A DNA stretch of 64,000 bases, taken from assembly GCA_034766995.1 (NCBI GenBank), contig CM068325.1, forward strand, positions 7,866,825 to 7,930,824, given 5' to 3'. The first letter of the stretch is position 1; every line of letters begins with the position of its first letter. Shown piece after piece: positions 30,144 to 42,283 of the stretch. The translations under genes were made by a program, and so were the position numbers. Source of the stretch: Acanthacorydalis orientalis. Lineage: Eukaryota > Arthropoda > Insecta > Megaloptera > Corydalidae. The notes beneath the pieces were generated by a model. It ran no database searches, was not told the DNA's origin, and saw nothing but the letters and a program-made list of their open reading frames with translations.

Positions 30144-30350
30144 TATGTATATTTATTAGGTTGATAGGAAAATATTTGCAGCAATGTACATGAATTTGAA
30201 GGCCATAAACCGTAATTATTTTTCTACCTACCTATATATATATATATAAATGTATATATACCAGGTTGGTAGGGAAATAGTTGCAATTTTTTGTTATGAA
30301 TTTTAAGGTCATAAACCGGAATTATTTTTCTACAGATCTGATACATACGT
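29680..30350. mobile_element. Four tiny palindromic MITE copies in (TA)n
   Basis: Copies of ~80-90 bp lie at about 29680-29765, 29982-30062, 30157-30234 and 30262-30350. They share GACCTTAAAATTCATAA in the middle and ends such as TTAGGTTGGTAGGAAAATA and its reverse complement. Each sits between TA runs. Ends and TA context suggest mariner-type non-autonomous elements. Orientation varies between copies. Confidence 0.7.
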
Positions 30351-30353
30351 ACA

Positions 30354-30410
<57 letters not shown>

Positions 30411-30417
30411 ATATATA

Positions 30418-31656
30418 TCAGGTAACCAAGAAAGTTTGTAACGTACAATAATTCCAAAGATTTTTTACTCTTATTATTAGAGAAAATTCCAAAAAATTCT
30501 TTATCTGTTATATAAGCATGTGTTTAACTGTTAATTGTTGAAAGAATCTCGAACTGTTCACTTTAATTTAAAAATAATTCTAACTCTTGAAAATGCCTGT
30601 GAAAAATAATGTAATTTGCTTTACAAATTTAAACTTGGGTCTAACGCTACAGAAACTGCAAGAGAAATTTGTACTCCGTTTGGAGAAAAGACAGTGACAT
30701 CGAGAACGGCGCAAAGATGATTTAAATAATTTCTGACGCGGATGAATCCATCAATGACGAGACCAGATCAGGCAGGCCATCGAATTTAAATATCGACGAA
30801 TCGGTGACAATGATTGAAACGAATTCGAGTTGAACGTGTTGACAGCTTGCAGAATTGTTCAAAGTAAGCGACGAATCGATAAGGAAGAATTGACACAAAA
30901 TAGGAAAGAGGTGGACATTAAATAAATGGGAACCATACGAATTCACACTCAGTGACGAATTACAGCATCTTTCACTTCACGACTAAAATGAGTGAACTTT
31001 TTGCATCAAATTTCGTTCACTGATGAAAAATCAATTATTCATTCCAACTACAAACGTACTCACCACCGGTTTTCATTGGGTGATCCTGTCCCACAAATTC
31101 CTAAATTAAAGTTAACGCGACGAAAACTTCTTCACTGTGTTTGGTGGACTTCAAAAGGAATTATCCACCATGAATAACTACGAGTGGGTCAAACCCTCAC
31201 GGAATACATTCATAGTGGACAACTCTAGCGAGTACACGAGGAATTACAACAAAAACAGCGAGGAGAAATGTATTATTTTTGCGAGATAATGCACGAACAC
31301 ACGTTGCAGTAGAGACCAGAACAAAAGTTATGTATCTAGTATGGGAGATCCTGCCCCATCCTCCGTATTCCCCAAACATATCTCGATCAGATTACCGCCT
31401 ATATTTATCTTTGGACAATCGTATCCGTGGTGAACAGTTTAATGAACGAAGGGGAATTAAAAATGGAGGTGTCTAAATTTTTTGAAAATTAAAAATATTC
31501 AGTTTTATAAAAATCGAATTTATAAATTATCTTCTCGCTGGAAAAGAGCTGTTCAATGCGAAGGTGGTTTTATTTTGATGAATAAATTTACCTTATGTAA
31601 AAATACACGTGTTCTTGTCTCAATTCAAAAACGACAGAATTTTCTTGGTTACCTGA
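30418..31656 (+). mobile_element. mariner element 3, complete ends, dead transposase
   Basis: Terminal repeats TCAGGTAACCAAGAAA and TTTTCTTGGTTACCTGA are matched and flanked by TA on both sides (30416-30417, 31657-31658). Inside, broken plus-strand frames give ISFTDEKSIIHSNYK, CVWWTSKGIIHHE, a degenerated DNARTH region and LPHPPYSPNISRSDYRL, the DD34D-type mariner catalytic signature. Stops separate these blocks. It inserted into a (TA)n tract. Confidence 0.85.
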
Positions 31657-31689
31657 TATTTAAAACAATATAATTTATAAACAAAGGAG

Positions 31690-32384
31690 AAAAATCGTTT
31701 TTTTTTTACTTTCATTGGGGATTTTTATTTTATACGCAATAAAAGTATCAACAAAAATAACGAAATCTAATATTTGAGGCATGTGTGATATCTTGCAAGG
31801 CACCGACCAATATGAAGTGGTTCTTTGCAGTATGGATCTGATGCTTCCAGATCATTGTATGTGTTTTGTTTGTTCAAATCGATGATCGCAGGGAAAAAGC
31901 AAACGATAACGGATGCTCATCAACGTTTAAAACATCCATCCGTACAGTCACATGCAGAGTAACAGTGGAATCTCTCAATATCGCGGCGCCGGCGGTCGAA
32001 AGATAGGCTGGAATTCATACAAAAATGCGTGGCCGGCGTGCAATGTGTCAATATGAAAAGTCGTTTCGATGCAGTGGTGAAGCGGAAAAGCTACCCAGCA
32101 AGATATTAAAAATTAGTACAAAAAAAAAACATATAAATTAGCTTCACATCTCAACGACTTTCAATGTAGGAAAACTTTTTTGACATAAATTTCAGACGAT
32201 TTTTTTGTTTGTTATTCGTTTTTTCGTGTTGTATTTGGATTTAATTTCATTGTGAGTATATCCTTCAATATGTATAATTATATGACGAAAGTGTTTACGA
32301 AATTGCATTCATGGATCTCTATTTTTAAACAAAAATATATAAAAATATAAAGTGTACGAAAACTTTTTGTCCCTGTAACTTCGG
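31690..32384 (+). pseudogene. Possible Tc1-like C-terminal scrap
   Basis: Around 31990-32110 a plus-strand frame reads RLEFIQKCVAGVQCVNMKS and RFDAVVKRKSYPARY, resembling the C-terminal tail of Tc1-like transposases. The rest of this AT-rich interval is unassigned. Confidence 0.3.
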
Positions 32385-32476
32385 CATCAGATTTTTTGAT
32401 GAATAAACTTACTTTATGTAAAAATACACAAGTGTTTTTTTTTCCAATTCGAAAACGACAGAACTTTCATTGTTAC

Positions 32477-32480
<4 letters not shown>
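32385..32480 (+). mobile_element. 3' end fragment of mariner family 3
   Basis: It matches 31560-31656 (GATGAATAAAYTTAC, ACGACAGAAYTTTC, GTTACCTGA) and ends at the terminal repeat followed by (TA)n. Confidence 0.8.
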
Positions 32481-32536
<56 letters not shown>

Positions 32537-32546
32537 TATACATTTA

Positions 32547-32578
<32 letters not shown>

Positions 32579-32665
32579 AAGATATATATATATATATATA
32601 GATAGATATAGATATATATATATATAGAGAGAGAGAAAGAGAGAGAGAGATAAAGAGAGAAATAT
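32481..32665. repeat. (TA)n then (GATA)n / (GA)n microsatellite
   Basis: Alternating TA passes into GATA and GAGA repeats; no coding meaning. Confidence 0.95.
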
Positions 32666-32844
32666 AGGTGTCAGTCTGTTGAATTTTGAAAACAAATCAT
32701 TTTAGAGAAGAAATTTAAATTAAAAATACTTTAAGACTCTCACATTGAATAACAGAAACATCTTATGTTTAAATAATTTTCTACAATGTATTTCATTCAT
32801 GTTCGAAGTGATGTTGATAGTTTTTAAATTCGGTTGTCAACATA

Positions 32845-34139
32845 CGAGGGCGATTTGCAAATTTCGCCGCCTAACACAAAAGTGACGGTAATATTTTAAA
32901 TATTTGTGGCGCGTGACAAAGTGATATCTATCAAATATATAATCTTAAAAAGTCTATAATGCAACTGTCATGCAGTTTGTTACGAGCATAAATTTAAATG
33001 GAGCTCTTCTAGTGCCTTTGTTGAATTGTTTAAAGGTAAAGTTCGTGCGGTGACAGTTTTTTTTATCAAAAAAATTATTAACGCCAACTGAAATCTTTGA
33101 CGATATGAAAAATGTACTGGTTGATTGTGCACCTTCGTATACAAACGTAAAGCGGTGGGCAGATGAATTTAAATGTGGTCGACTAAGCTTAGAAGTTAAC
33201 CGGCGTAGTGGACGTCCGAAAAGTGCAACGACAGAAGAAATCATCGACAAAGTGCACGATGTTGTCATACAGGACCGGTGATTGAACGTGTCCGAAATCG
33301 CTGAGATTATTATATTTATTATATCGCAGATGAAGGAGTGTATCAAATCCTAACTGAAGAGTTAGATATGAGGAAGCCATCGGAAAGATAGGGTGCCGCG
33401 TTTCCTAATAAATTTTCACAAACGGACTCGAGTACAAATTTCCCAAGACTATTTGGATCGATTTAAGGGGGACACGGCTGACTTTATCCGGAGATTTGTG
33501 ACTACAGACGAGACTTGGATTCGTCATTACATTCCAGGCTCAAAACAATAATCACAGCAATGGATGCATGATGGTTCTCCGCCACCGACGAAAGGAAAAT
33601 CAGTTTTATCCGCTGGAAAAGTTATCTTTTCAACTTTGAGGAACGTTAAAGTGATTTTTCCGATTTAATACCTTCCGAAGGGTAAAGCGAAACGGGAGAG
33701 TATTATGCTGAACTTTTGACTCGATCCAACAATTCGTGAGAAAAGACCAGGTTTATCAAAGAAAAAAAATCATTCTCCATTCGGACAAGGCTAATCCCCA
33801 TACAAGCGTATCCATTGCAATACTCGCTGAACTGAAGTGCGACTGGCCGCCCCATTGAGACTTTTCTTCAGATTTTCCCATTTCAGATTTTTATTTGTTC
33901 TTCAAACTTAAAAAATCCTTGGTAGTGGGCGATTTTTATTAGATGAAGAACCGATAGCAACAGTGAATTTCTATTTTGACTGCCTATAAGAAAAGGATTT
34001 CCGAGTCGGCATAAAAGCACTGGAGCATCACTGAATGAAGTGCATTGAACTTTAGGGTGACTATTTTGCAAAATAAAAATAACTTAAAACACAAATATAT
34101 TCTTTCATAGTTAAGGGGCGAATTTTTCGAATTTCCCTC
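32845..34139 (+). mobile_element. mariner element 4 (mellifera-like), dead
   Basis: Ends: TACGAGGGCGATTTGCAAA on the left, and on the right a sequence whose reverse complement is GAGGGAAATTCGAAAAATT. Plus-strand blocks give SYTNVKRWADEFKCG, RRSGRPKSATTEEIIDKVHD, then FVTTDETWIRHY with the first catalytic Asp. The remaining catalytic region is broken. Several frameshifts; related to element 5 at 38521. Confidence 0.8.
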
Positions 34140-34680
34140 ATTCATATCCTATGAAAATATTCTGTTATAATTAAGAATAGAGTCCCAATAGCACTCACGA
34201 TTTTACTTCTTTATCTTTGTCAAGAATTTATCGAATTCTCCAATATTGCTCGTTTCTTTGGACTTTTTTTCGGTTGCTATTTGTTGAAACCTTCGTTTCT
34301 ATTCAACATAAGTAGCTCAGAATGATAATTTGATTCAACAGTACATAATTCCCAACACCCTCAATTACATTCGAATCAACACAATATCTATATAACCACG
34401 AGGGCAATTTGAAAGATTCACGACCCGTCAATGAAAGACCGTACGTTTATCTTTTTCGAATTACTTGAATTTTTCACCATAATTTCGTTCAAGTTCAACA
34501 GATATTGTACAGCGTTACTTCAGTGTCTTCATCACATCCCGGCAGTCCGATTCCTCAACGTTTTTCAAACAGACGATTACTGACGATATCAGCATATTAT
34601 TGAACAAAAATCGGTCGTCACCGAGGAAACGTTGAGATTTGAGAATAGATCGAAGGGAGACGGAGCTACTGTGGGGTCAG
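34140..34680. pseudogene. Additional mariner scraps
   Basis: Near 34270-34300 a YLLKP-like motif is visible, and at 34405 a second terminal repeat of the same type (ACGAGGGCAATTTGAAAG) begins. No coherent element can be drawn. Confidence 0.4.
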
Positions 34681-35990
34681 AAAAATAACGAAACAGTTTA
34701 TCTTTTACACTCGGGATGTATTTTATGTGAAGTCGAATCAATCTTAATGGAACTTCGATTATGGTGTATTTTTTTATCTTTCAAACGATACCAATTTTAT
34801 TAATAAATAAATAAATTTTTGCCAATTCAATGGCATATTGTTTCGCGCAAACGTATTCGTAACCTGTTTATGAAGACATTATTTTCTTATGAAATCATGT
34901 AAACAGGTAAAACCTTGTCGCAATATTATGCCATAACTTCATATTGAAGTGTGTATTGATGAGTCATTGCTGTCACCACGCGGTCACGTCGTAGTGATAT
35001 GAAAATGCCTATGAAAATTACAGAAACACTGGTGGATCAGTGAAATACTGTCATTAAATTACATAGTGAAGGAAAGTCTCTCCGAGAAAGTGATAAAATA
35101 CCGTCTAGATAATTGTTTCACCGTCCAACATATTGTCAAATACAAAAACACCGGGAACGTTGTTAATAGATGTCGCACCTGCAAGTCACCTAAATGGACG
35201 GTGAGAGATTAAACATATAAAATACGCCATATGAAGGGTAATATGTTCGATAGTGCGACTAGAATTGAGACAGAACTACAAGGTATCTCCTTATAATAGC
35301 TCATCCAGAAACACTTCGTTTGGGGCATCGAAATGCTGGACACAATTCTCGTGTGGAGAGAAGAAAATCGGTTAATAACGAAACAAACCGACAAGAGCGA
35401 CTCGATTTTCCAAAAAGTATGCAAACAAGCCGTCAGAGTTTTGAGAACATATGATTTTCCGCCGACGAAAGTAAGTTTATAACTTATCGGGATCTGATTG
35501 GTGAATACCGATACGGAGAGAAATGAGAGAAGAATTGAACCAGAAAGATGTTAAGTCGCCTGCGAACCACGAGGGTTGTAGTGTCACGGGGGTGTATAGA
35601 AGAAAGTGGACGAAGTCAGCAGAGTGGAAAATTTAGAAATAATTAACTATGTGATGGACAAATCTACGTACCTGAATATTTTAAATGAGAAAATAAAAAA
35701 TCAGTGCCAGAAGATTATGTTTATTGCGTTGTCATATTTTTCAGCACAATGATGACCCAGAACATAAATCCTTCTTAATTAGGGAGTGGATACTGTATAA
35801 TATCCCTTATTTTTTGAAAACGCCTGTTAATCTCAAGGAGTATTCGTGGGAGAAAATTCGTCGACGCGTGCGGAAAATGTCAATTTCGAATAAGAATAAA
35901 CTTAAAACAGTTTTATTAACAGAATGAGGAAAAAAATAACAGTGATTAAACAAACAAATTAACTTCTTTCATGCGCAGACGTTTGCAAGC
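34681..35990 (+). pseudogene. Tc1-like transposase relic
   Basis: Broken plus-strand frames resemble Tc1 transposases: an HTH-like stretch around 35030-35210, a KHRERL-like segment, an SDESKF-like segment around 35450, then FQHNDDPEHKSF (the second catalytic Asp region), and a C-terminal block from 35800 (ILYNIPYFLKTPVNL...EYSWEKIRRRVRK) ending near 35925. The 'NPIENLW' signature is degenerated. No active protein. Confidence 0.6.
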
Positions 35991-36089
35991 AATTATAGAC
36001 TTGAAATGATAACCTGCTGAGTATTAATTGAATGATCTTATTCACAAATCACAGCACAAATCATGTGCTTTACATCAAAAGGCATACAT

Positions 36090-36124
<35 letters not shown>

Positions 36125-36411
36125 CATACATACATACATGTATGTGTGTGTGTATCTTTAAAAATTAATAAACAAATGACACTCTTTATAGCAAAAGTAT
36201 TTTAAAATCGAAAAAATATTTTAGGAAAATGGTTTGTTAATGCGATAAAATAAATTAAGAGCTACAGCTCGGTAATAAAATGACTTGAAGGCAATAAAAT
36301 AAATCGACATTTATGCACAGTTAAATTAGTACACGTAGAGGGCACATTTTGTGTAATCCGCAGAACACACAAATATTCACAAACGAGGAAGTTCTGATAA
36401 TAATATTTAAC

Positions 36412-36470
<59 letters not shown>
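35991..36470. other. AT-rich spacer
   Basis: Contains short (TA)n/(CATA)n at 36090-36150 and (TA)n at 36412-36466; no gene seen. Confidence 0.5.
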
Positions 36471-36472
<2 letters not shown>

Positions 36473-36909
36473 ATTCTAGATTCATGTCTTTTAAATGTTT
36501 ATCCAATATGTATGGAATGAATCCTTATTTTTTTAGTACATTTATAGCTCGGTTTATTATACAAAATTATTCTCATAGTCCTTGATACATAAAAAATTAA
36601 TCTTATATATTAAACGAAATAATAAATGCTAATAGCATGATACTATCCTTTAAAATTTAAAATATAAATAAAAATCACCTAGTATATATATATATATATA
36701 ACATTTCTAGGTTCATGTATTTTAAATGTTTATCCAATATATATGGAATGAATCCTTAATTTATTAGTTCATTTATAGCTTGGTTTATTATACAAAATAA
36801 CTCTCAGTCTTTGATACATAAGAAAAATAAAACTAATATATTAAACGGAATAATAAATGCCAATAGCATGGTTCTGTCGTCTAAAATTTAAAATACAAAT
36901 AAAAATCAC

Positions 36910-36977
<68 letters not shown>

Positions 36978-37249
36978 AAACATTTCTAAATTCATGTCTT
37001 TTAAATGTTTATCCAATATGTATAGAATGAATCCTTAATTTATTAGTGGATTTATAGCTTTGTTTATTATACAAAATTATTCTCAAATTTTTTTATACAT
37101 GAAAAAAATAAATCTAATATGTTAAACGAAAAATAAATGCCAATAGTATGGTTCTATCGTCTAAAATTTAAAATACAAATAAAAATCACCTTATATATAT
37201 ATATATTTATATATGTATATATATATTTATATATGTATATATATATTTA

Positions 37250-37327
<78 letters not shown>

Positions 37328-37545
37328 CTAGATTCATGTCTTTTAAATGTTTATCCAATATGTGTATGGAATGAATCCCTAATTCATTAGTACATTTATA
37401 GCTTTGTTTATTATACAAAATTATTCTCAAAGTCTTTGATACATAAGAAAAATAAATCTAATATATTAAACGGAATAATAAATGACAATAGCATGGTTCT
37501 ATCGTCTAAAATTTAAAATACAAATAAAAATCACCAAGTATATAT
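36471..37545. repeat. Tandem array: four ~215-bp units separated by (TA)n
   Basis: Units beginning ATTCTAGATTCATG / ATTTCTAGRTTCATG start at about 36471, 36701, 36981 and 37322. They share GTTTATCCAATATGTATGGAATGAATCC, a GTTTATTATACAAAATTATTCTC block, and end AAATACAAATAAAAATCAC. Each is followed by a (TA)n linker of different length. Non-coding. Confidence 0.85.
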
Positions 37546-37566
37546 ATATATATATATTTATATATG

Positions 37567-37584
<18 letters not shown>

Positions 37585-37600
<16 letters not shown>

Positions 37601-38130
37601 AAGAGACATAGAAAGATAGGAAGAGACGTAGAGAGGGACCATAAAGCAAATGAAAATTAATCTTCAAATCCATTTAAATTTAGCAAACTTGTAAAATCGT
37701 TGGCGGAAAGCAGACCTACAGCTGATCCCAGAGGAGGAGGAGGAGGACAGCATGGGCTGCATACCAACAAGAATACAACATTCAATACCATATATATATA
37801 TACACGAGGTGTATTGAAAAATTCGCTACTACAGCTGCACAAAAACCAAAACGTACGAAAAGAACTAATATGAAGAGTTGAGAAACGAATTCAGATCGGC
37901 AAAAAATAAAACCCGACTTTGTAAAAATACTTCGAAATAATGATGACATTGAGAATGTTCGATCACAGATAAAGCAGTCACTAAAAGGAAAGTCACCCGT
38001 TGAGGTTTTTGAAACTCTATTTGATGAAGAAATAATGACTTATATAGTGAAACAAAGTGTCACGTGCACCGGTCAAAATAACAGTTATAGTTTTACTTTT
38101 TCAACAGTCTGTTTGAGAAAATTCATAGGG
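37585..38130. repeat. Truncated duplicate of the mariner/piggyBac junction region
   Basis: Order: a GA-rich run, a 165-bp unique block (GCAGACCTACAGCTGATCCC ... AATACAAC), (TA)n, 29 bp of mariner end (CGAGGTGTATTGAAAAATTCG), then internal piggyBac sequence from 37834 to about 38130 matching 39340-39650. The same GA run and 165-bp block recur at 38290-38470, just before the full nested copy. This is a tandem segment duplication with an internal deletion. Confidence 0.75.
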
Positions 38131-38150
38131 TTTTCTCAAACAGAGTTGTC

Positions 38151-38185
<35 letters not shown>

Positions 38186-38205
38186 TTATAGATATGTATA
38201 TATAT

Positions 38206-38241
<36 letters not shown>

Positions 38242-38466
38242 GTATGTATATAGATATAGATATATAGATATAGATGTATATATATATAGAGAGAGAGAGA
38301 GAGGAAGAGACATAAAGAGGGACAATAAAGCAAATTGAAATTAATCTTGAAATCCATTTAAATTTAGCAAATTTGTAAAAACGTTCGCGGAAAGCAGACC
38401 TACAGCTAATCCCAGAGAAGGAGGACAGCATGGGCTGCATACCAACAAGAATACAACATCCAATAC

Positions 38467-38520
<54 letters not shown>

Positions 38521-39089
38521 CGAGGTGTTTTGAAAAATTCGCGGCCTTACATTTAGGCTGTGGTAATATTTTAAATATTTGTTGCGTGCTACAAAGCGAT
38601 ATCTGACTAATACACGATCTCAAAGTATACAGTTAACCCATTAACTGCGACGATGCCCATTTGGGGATTTTGGAATTTTACGTACACCACTTGGCACGAA
38701 AAATATATCAGGTGCGTTTGACATTTTAATTTCATTTTATACATATCAGTCAATGTTGTTTATAGCAGATGGTATGGATTTTGTGTTTCGTTTCTTTACA
38801 ACAAGTGAACAAATTTGAAATTCATCTAGTAAGTTGAACACAACAAAATTATCATATCTGAAGCATATGATGTTTTCGGTTCGGTTTTTATATTCTAATT
38901 AAATACCGTACATAAATATGTAATTTAGAGGTTATGGTAACCGTCTGTCACTTGCTCGGTCTTTTGTTTTTTACAAAAATGATTTTATAGATCATGTTAT
39001 TACGGATACCCATTTGGGGATTGTGGCTGATATCAGGTATTTTTTCACTTGTATAGAAATTATTTTTATTTTATGAGATCTGTACCGAG

Positions 39090-40890
39090 AAATTTTTCCC
39101 GCTTGCTGAATTAGAAGACGTTATAAGTGACCGTAATTTTTTCGAAAGTGTCGACGATGATACTACTGTTGATATTGTCGAACTTCCTCCTGATAAGGTC
39201 GATATTGTTTCGGATATCGGAGTCACTGACGACAATATATTAGAAGATAGCCGTCCCAGAGATGTTCCCGGCAGATTAGAAATTCATTCGAATGCTCTCG
39301 ATATAGCTTGTACGAGCACAGAACCGGATAACGATAACACAACTACAACTGCACAAAAACCAAAACGTACGAAAAGAACTAATATGAAGAGTCGATAAAC
39401 GAATTCAGATCGGCAAAAAATAAGACCCGACTTTGTAAAAATACTCGGAAATAATGATGTCATTGAGAATGTTCGATCACAGATAAAGCAGTCACTAAAA
39501 GGAAAGTCACCTGTTGAGGTTTTCGAAACTCTATTTGATGAAGAAATAATGACTTATATAGTCGAACAAAAGCTCACGTACGCCGCTCAAAATAACAGAC
39601 ATAGTTTTACTTTTTCAACAGACTGTTGGAGAAAATTTATAGGATTTTTATTGCTTACTGGATACCATTCATTATCACAGGAGCAAATGCATCGGCGTGA
39701 AGATGCAGACTTATGCTTTGAAGTTGTAAGAAAATGTTTTTTTAGAAATAGATATTTATAAATAAAAATAAACCTTTATTTCAATGATAATTCCGAACTG
39801 CTCACTAATAAGACAGCAGATCCAGATTTCAAAATAAGTCCACTGATACAGTTAACGAACCGACGATATCTCAGATTTGGAGTTTTTTCAAAAAATATAA
39901 GTACTGACGAGGAAATGGTTCGGTACTACGGTCATCATTATTTCAAACAGTTCTTAGGGGAGAGCCAATTCGATTTGGATTCAAACAATGGACAATGTGC
40001 TGTGCAGAAACGGGACACTGTTATCGCACTGAGTCGTATACAGGGAAAAGAAATGATTACTGCGAATCACAAGGCCTGCGTGCACCTGTTATAATGAAGA
40101 ACACAGCGCCTCTTGAAAATCCTTCGAATCATGTATTTTACTTTGATATTTTTTTTTACTAGTTTTGAACTAATGAAAACGTTAGAGTAGAAAAACATGG
40201 CAGCTACGAGAACAGCTCGATCGAATCGTCTAAAAAACTGTCCTATAAAATCGGACCATGAATTCAAGAAGGAATTTCGCGGCAGTTTACATTACAGATT
40301 CGATATGAATAATGAAATATTTTGTGTAGTGTGGAAAGACAACACATGTGTGAAAGTCTTGTCAAATCATCAAGGTATACAACCCTTGAACAATGTAACT
40401 GGATGGTCCAAGTTTGAAGAAAAAACGAATCGAAATAAATCAACCCTATTGCATAAGTAACTATAATAAACTGGACTGGAATGTTAACAAATACAGGATA
40501 AAAATTCGTGGAGAAAAGTGGTATTATCCTATTTTCACGAACATAATCGGCACAGCTGTTATAGACGCCTACGTACTGTATTTCCATGCTAACAAAATCG
40601 GTGCCATTATTGGAATTCAGACAAAATATCGACCGAGCATATTTGCAGCGAGCGTCTCTTTCTAATCCTAAGAATCCCGGTAGACCTCATCTACAAAAAC
40701 AAGCTTGAAAACGTGTCGTCGAAACCGAAAAGAAAGACCTAATAGGGCATTACTCGCAAAGAACTTTTGAAGGAAAACAAAGAAAATGCGCAGTGTGCAA
40801 AACAAATGCAAGAAAAGAATGTGGTAAATGTAACGTCCGGTTACATGTGGACTGTTACATGGAAAAATGGCATAAATAACAGCTATTTTT
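39090..40890 (+). pseudogene. piggyBac transposase, inactivated
   Basis: Plus-strand blocks: acidic N-terminus; SPVEVFETLFDEEIMTYIVE and FIGFLLLTGYHSL; SPLIQLTNRRYLRFGVFSKN ... DEEMVRYYGHHYFKQFL; a WKDNTCVKVLSNHQ block at 40330-40370; and a C-terminal cysteine-rich domain (CAVCKTNARKECGKCNVRLHVDCY) ending near 40878. Stops and frameshifts at about 39400, 39760 and 40060 separate these. The order and spacing fit the family. Confidence 0.8.
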
Positions 40891-41045
40891 GTGCACATAA
40901 AATAATTCATACGATGAAAAAAATATTTTCTTATAGGTGTTTTTCATGCAACTTGCCACAATCCCCGTTTGAGACTTTTTAAAAAATATAAAATATTTTC
41001 ACAACAAAACATAATTTGAATATAATTATATTGTTACACAATTTT

Positions 41046-41049
<4 letters not shown>

Positions 41050-41093
<44 letters not shown>
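41050..41093. repeat. (TA)n inside the piggyBac 3' region
   Basis: A short pure TA run near the right end of the piggyBac element. Confidence 0.95.
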
Positions 41094-41098
<5 letters not shown>

Positions 41099-42283
41099 CC
41101 CATCAAAAATTTCAAAAAAAATGGCAGTTAATGGGTTAATGATTCATGCGGTTTGTTACAAACGTCGATTTAAATAAAGCTTCTTGTCTGCCGTTGTTGA
41201 AATGGATAAAGTTGAACATTGTAAGGTGATAAAAATTCATGTCAAGAAAGGCTTAACGCCAACAGAAATCTTTAATGAAATGAAAAATATAGTGGATGAT
41301 AGTGCACCTTCGTATACAACAGTAAGGAAGTGGGTAGCTGAATTTAAATATGGCCGTGTAAGCTCGGAAGGTAACCCAGCAACGACAGAGGAAATCATAC
41401 ACAAAGTGCACGATGTTGTCTTAGAGGATCGACGAGTGAAGATGTCTGAAATTGCCAAAGTTGAAGGTGTCTCAGATGAACGCGTGTCTCACACCCCAAC
41501 TGAGTAGTTTGGTACGAAAAAGCTATCGGAAAGATGGGTGCAGAGTGTGCTAACAATTGATCATAAACGCATTCGAGTACACATTTCCCAGGACGGTTTG
41601 GATCGATTTAAGAGGGGTACGACCTTATCCGGCGATCTGTGACTACAAACGTGAGTTGTATTCACCAATACACTTCAGAGTCAAAATAGCTTACAAAGCA
41701 CGGAGATTCTCCGCCACCATAAAAAGGAAAATGCGGTTAAATCCGCTGAAAAAAATAAGGCTTCAATTTTTTAGGGTGGTTAAGAGATCCCGTAAAACGA
41801 TTACCATCTACACAGCCAAACGACAACAGGAGAATATTATGCTAAACTTTTGGATTGACTCGATTAAACAATTCGTGAGAAAAGATCAGGTTTAGCAAAG
41901 AATAAAATCATTTTCCATCAAGACACTACACGTCCCTATACGAGTGTTGTATCCATGGTAAAACTCGCCGATTTAAGTACGACTTGCTGCCCTATCCAGC
42001 CTATTCTCCAGATTTTTCCCTCTCGGATTACCATCTGTTCTCAAAAGTTAAGAAAATCCTCGGTGGTAGGCGATTTTCGTTAAATGAAGAACTGATAGCA
42101 ACAGTGAATCTCTATTTTGAAGACCTTCAAGAAAATGATTTTTCAGACGGAATAAAAACACTGGGGAGTCGCTGAGTGAAGTACATTGAAGTGCAAGAGG
42201 ACCATGTTGAAAAATAAAAGTAATTTGAAATTCCAAGTTGTATTCTTTCATATTTGGGCCGTGAACTTTTCAAATTGACCTCG

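Larger units (their letters stand above)
38637..41135 (+). mobile_element. piggyBac element with TTAA target duplication
   Basis: Terminal repeats CCCATTAACTGC and GCAGTTAATGGG lie directly between two TTAA tetranucleotides (38633-38636 and 41136-41139), the hallmark of piggyBac. Length is 2.5 kb, typical for an autonomous element. It is inserted in mariner element 5. Confidence 0.93.
38521..42283 (+). mobile_element. mariner element 5, split by a piggyBac element
   Basis: Terminal repeats CGAGGTGTTTTGAAAAATTCG and CAAATTGACCTCG are flanked by TA on both sides. The left piece is 38521-38632 and the right piece is 41140-42283. The right piece encodes a mariner N-terminal domain (MDKVEHCKVIKIHVKKGLTP..., SYTTVRKWVAEFKYG, DVVLEDRRVKMSEIAKVEGV) at 41202-41505. 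The catalytic part is broken, ending with LPYPAYSPDFSLSDYHLF near 41984-42045. Confidence 0.85.
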
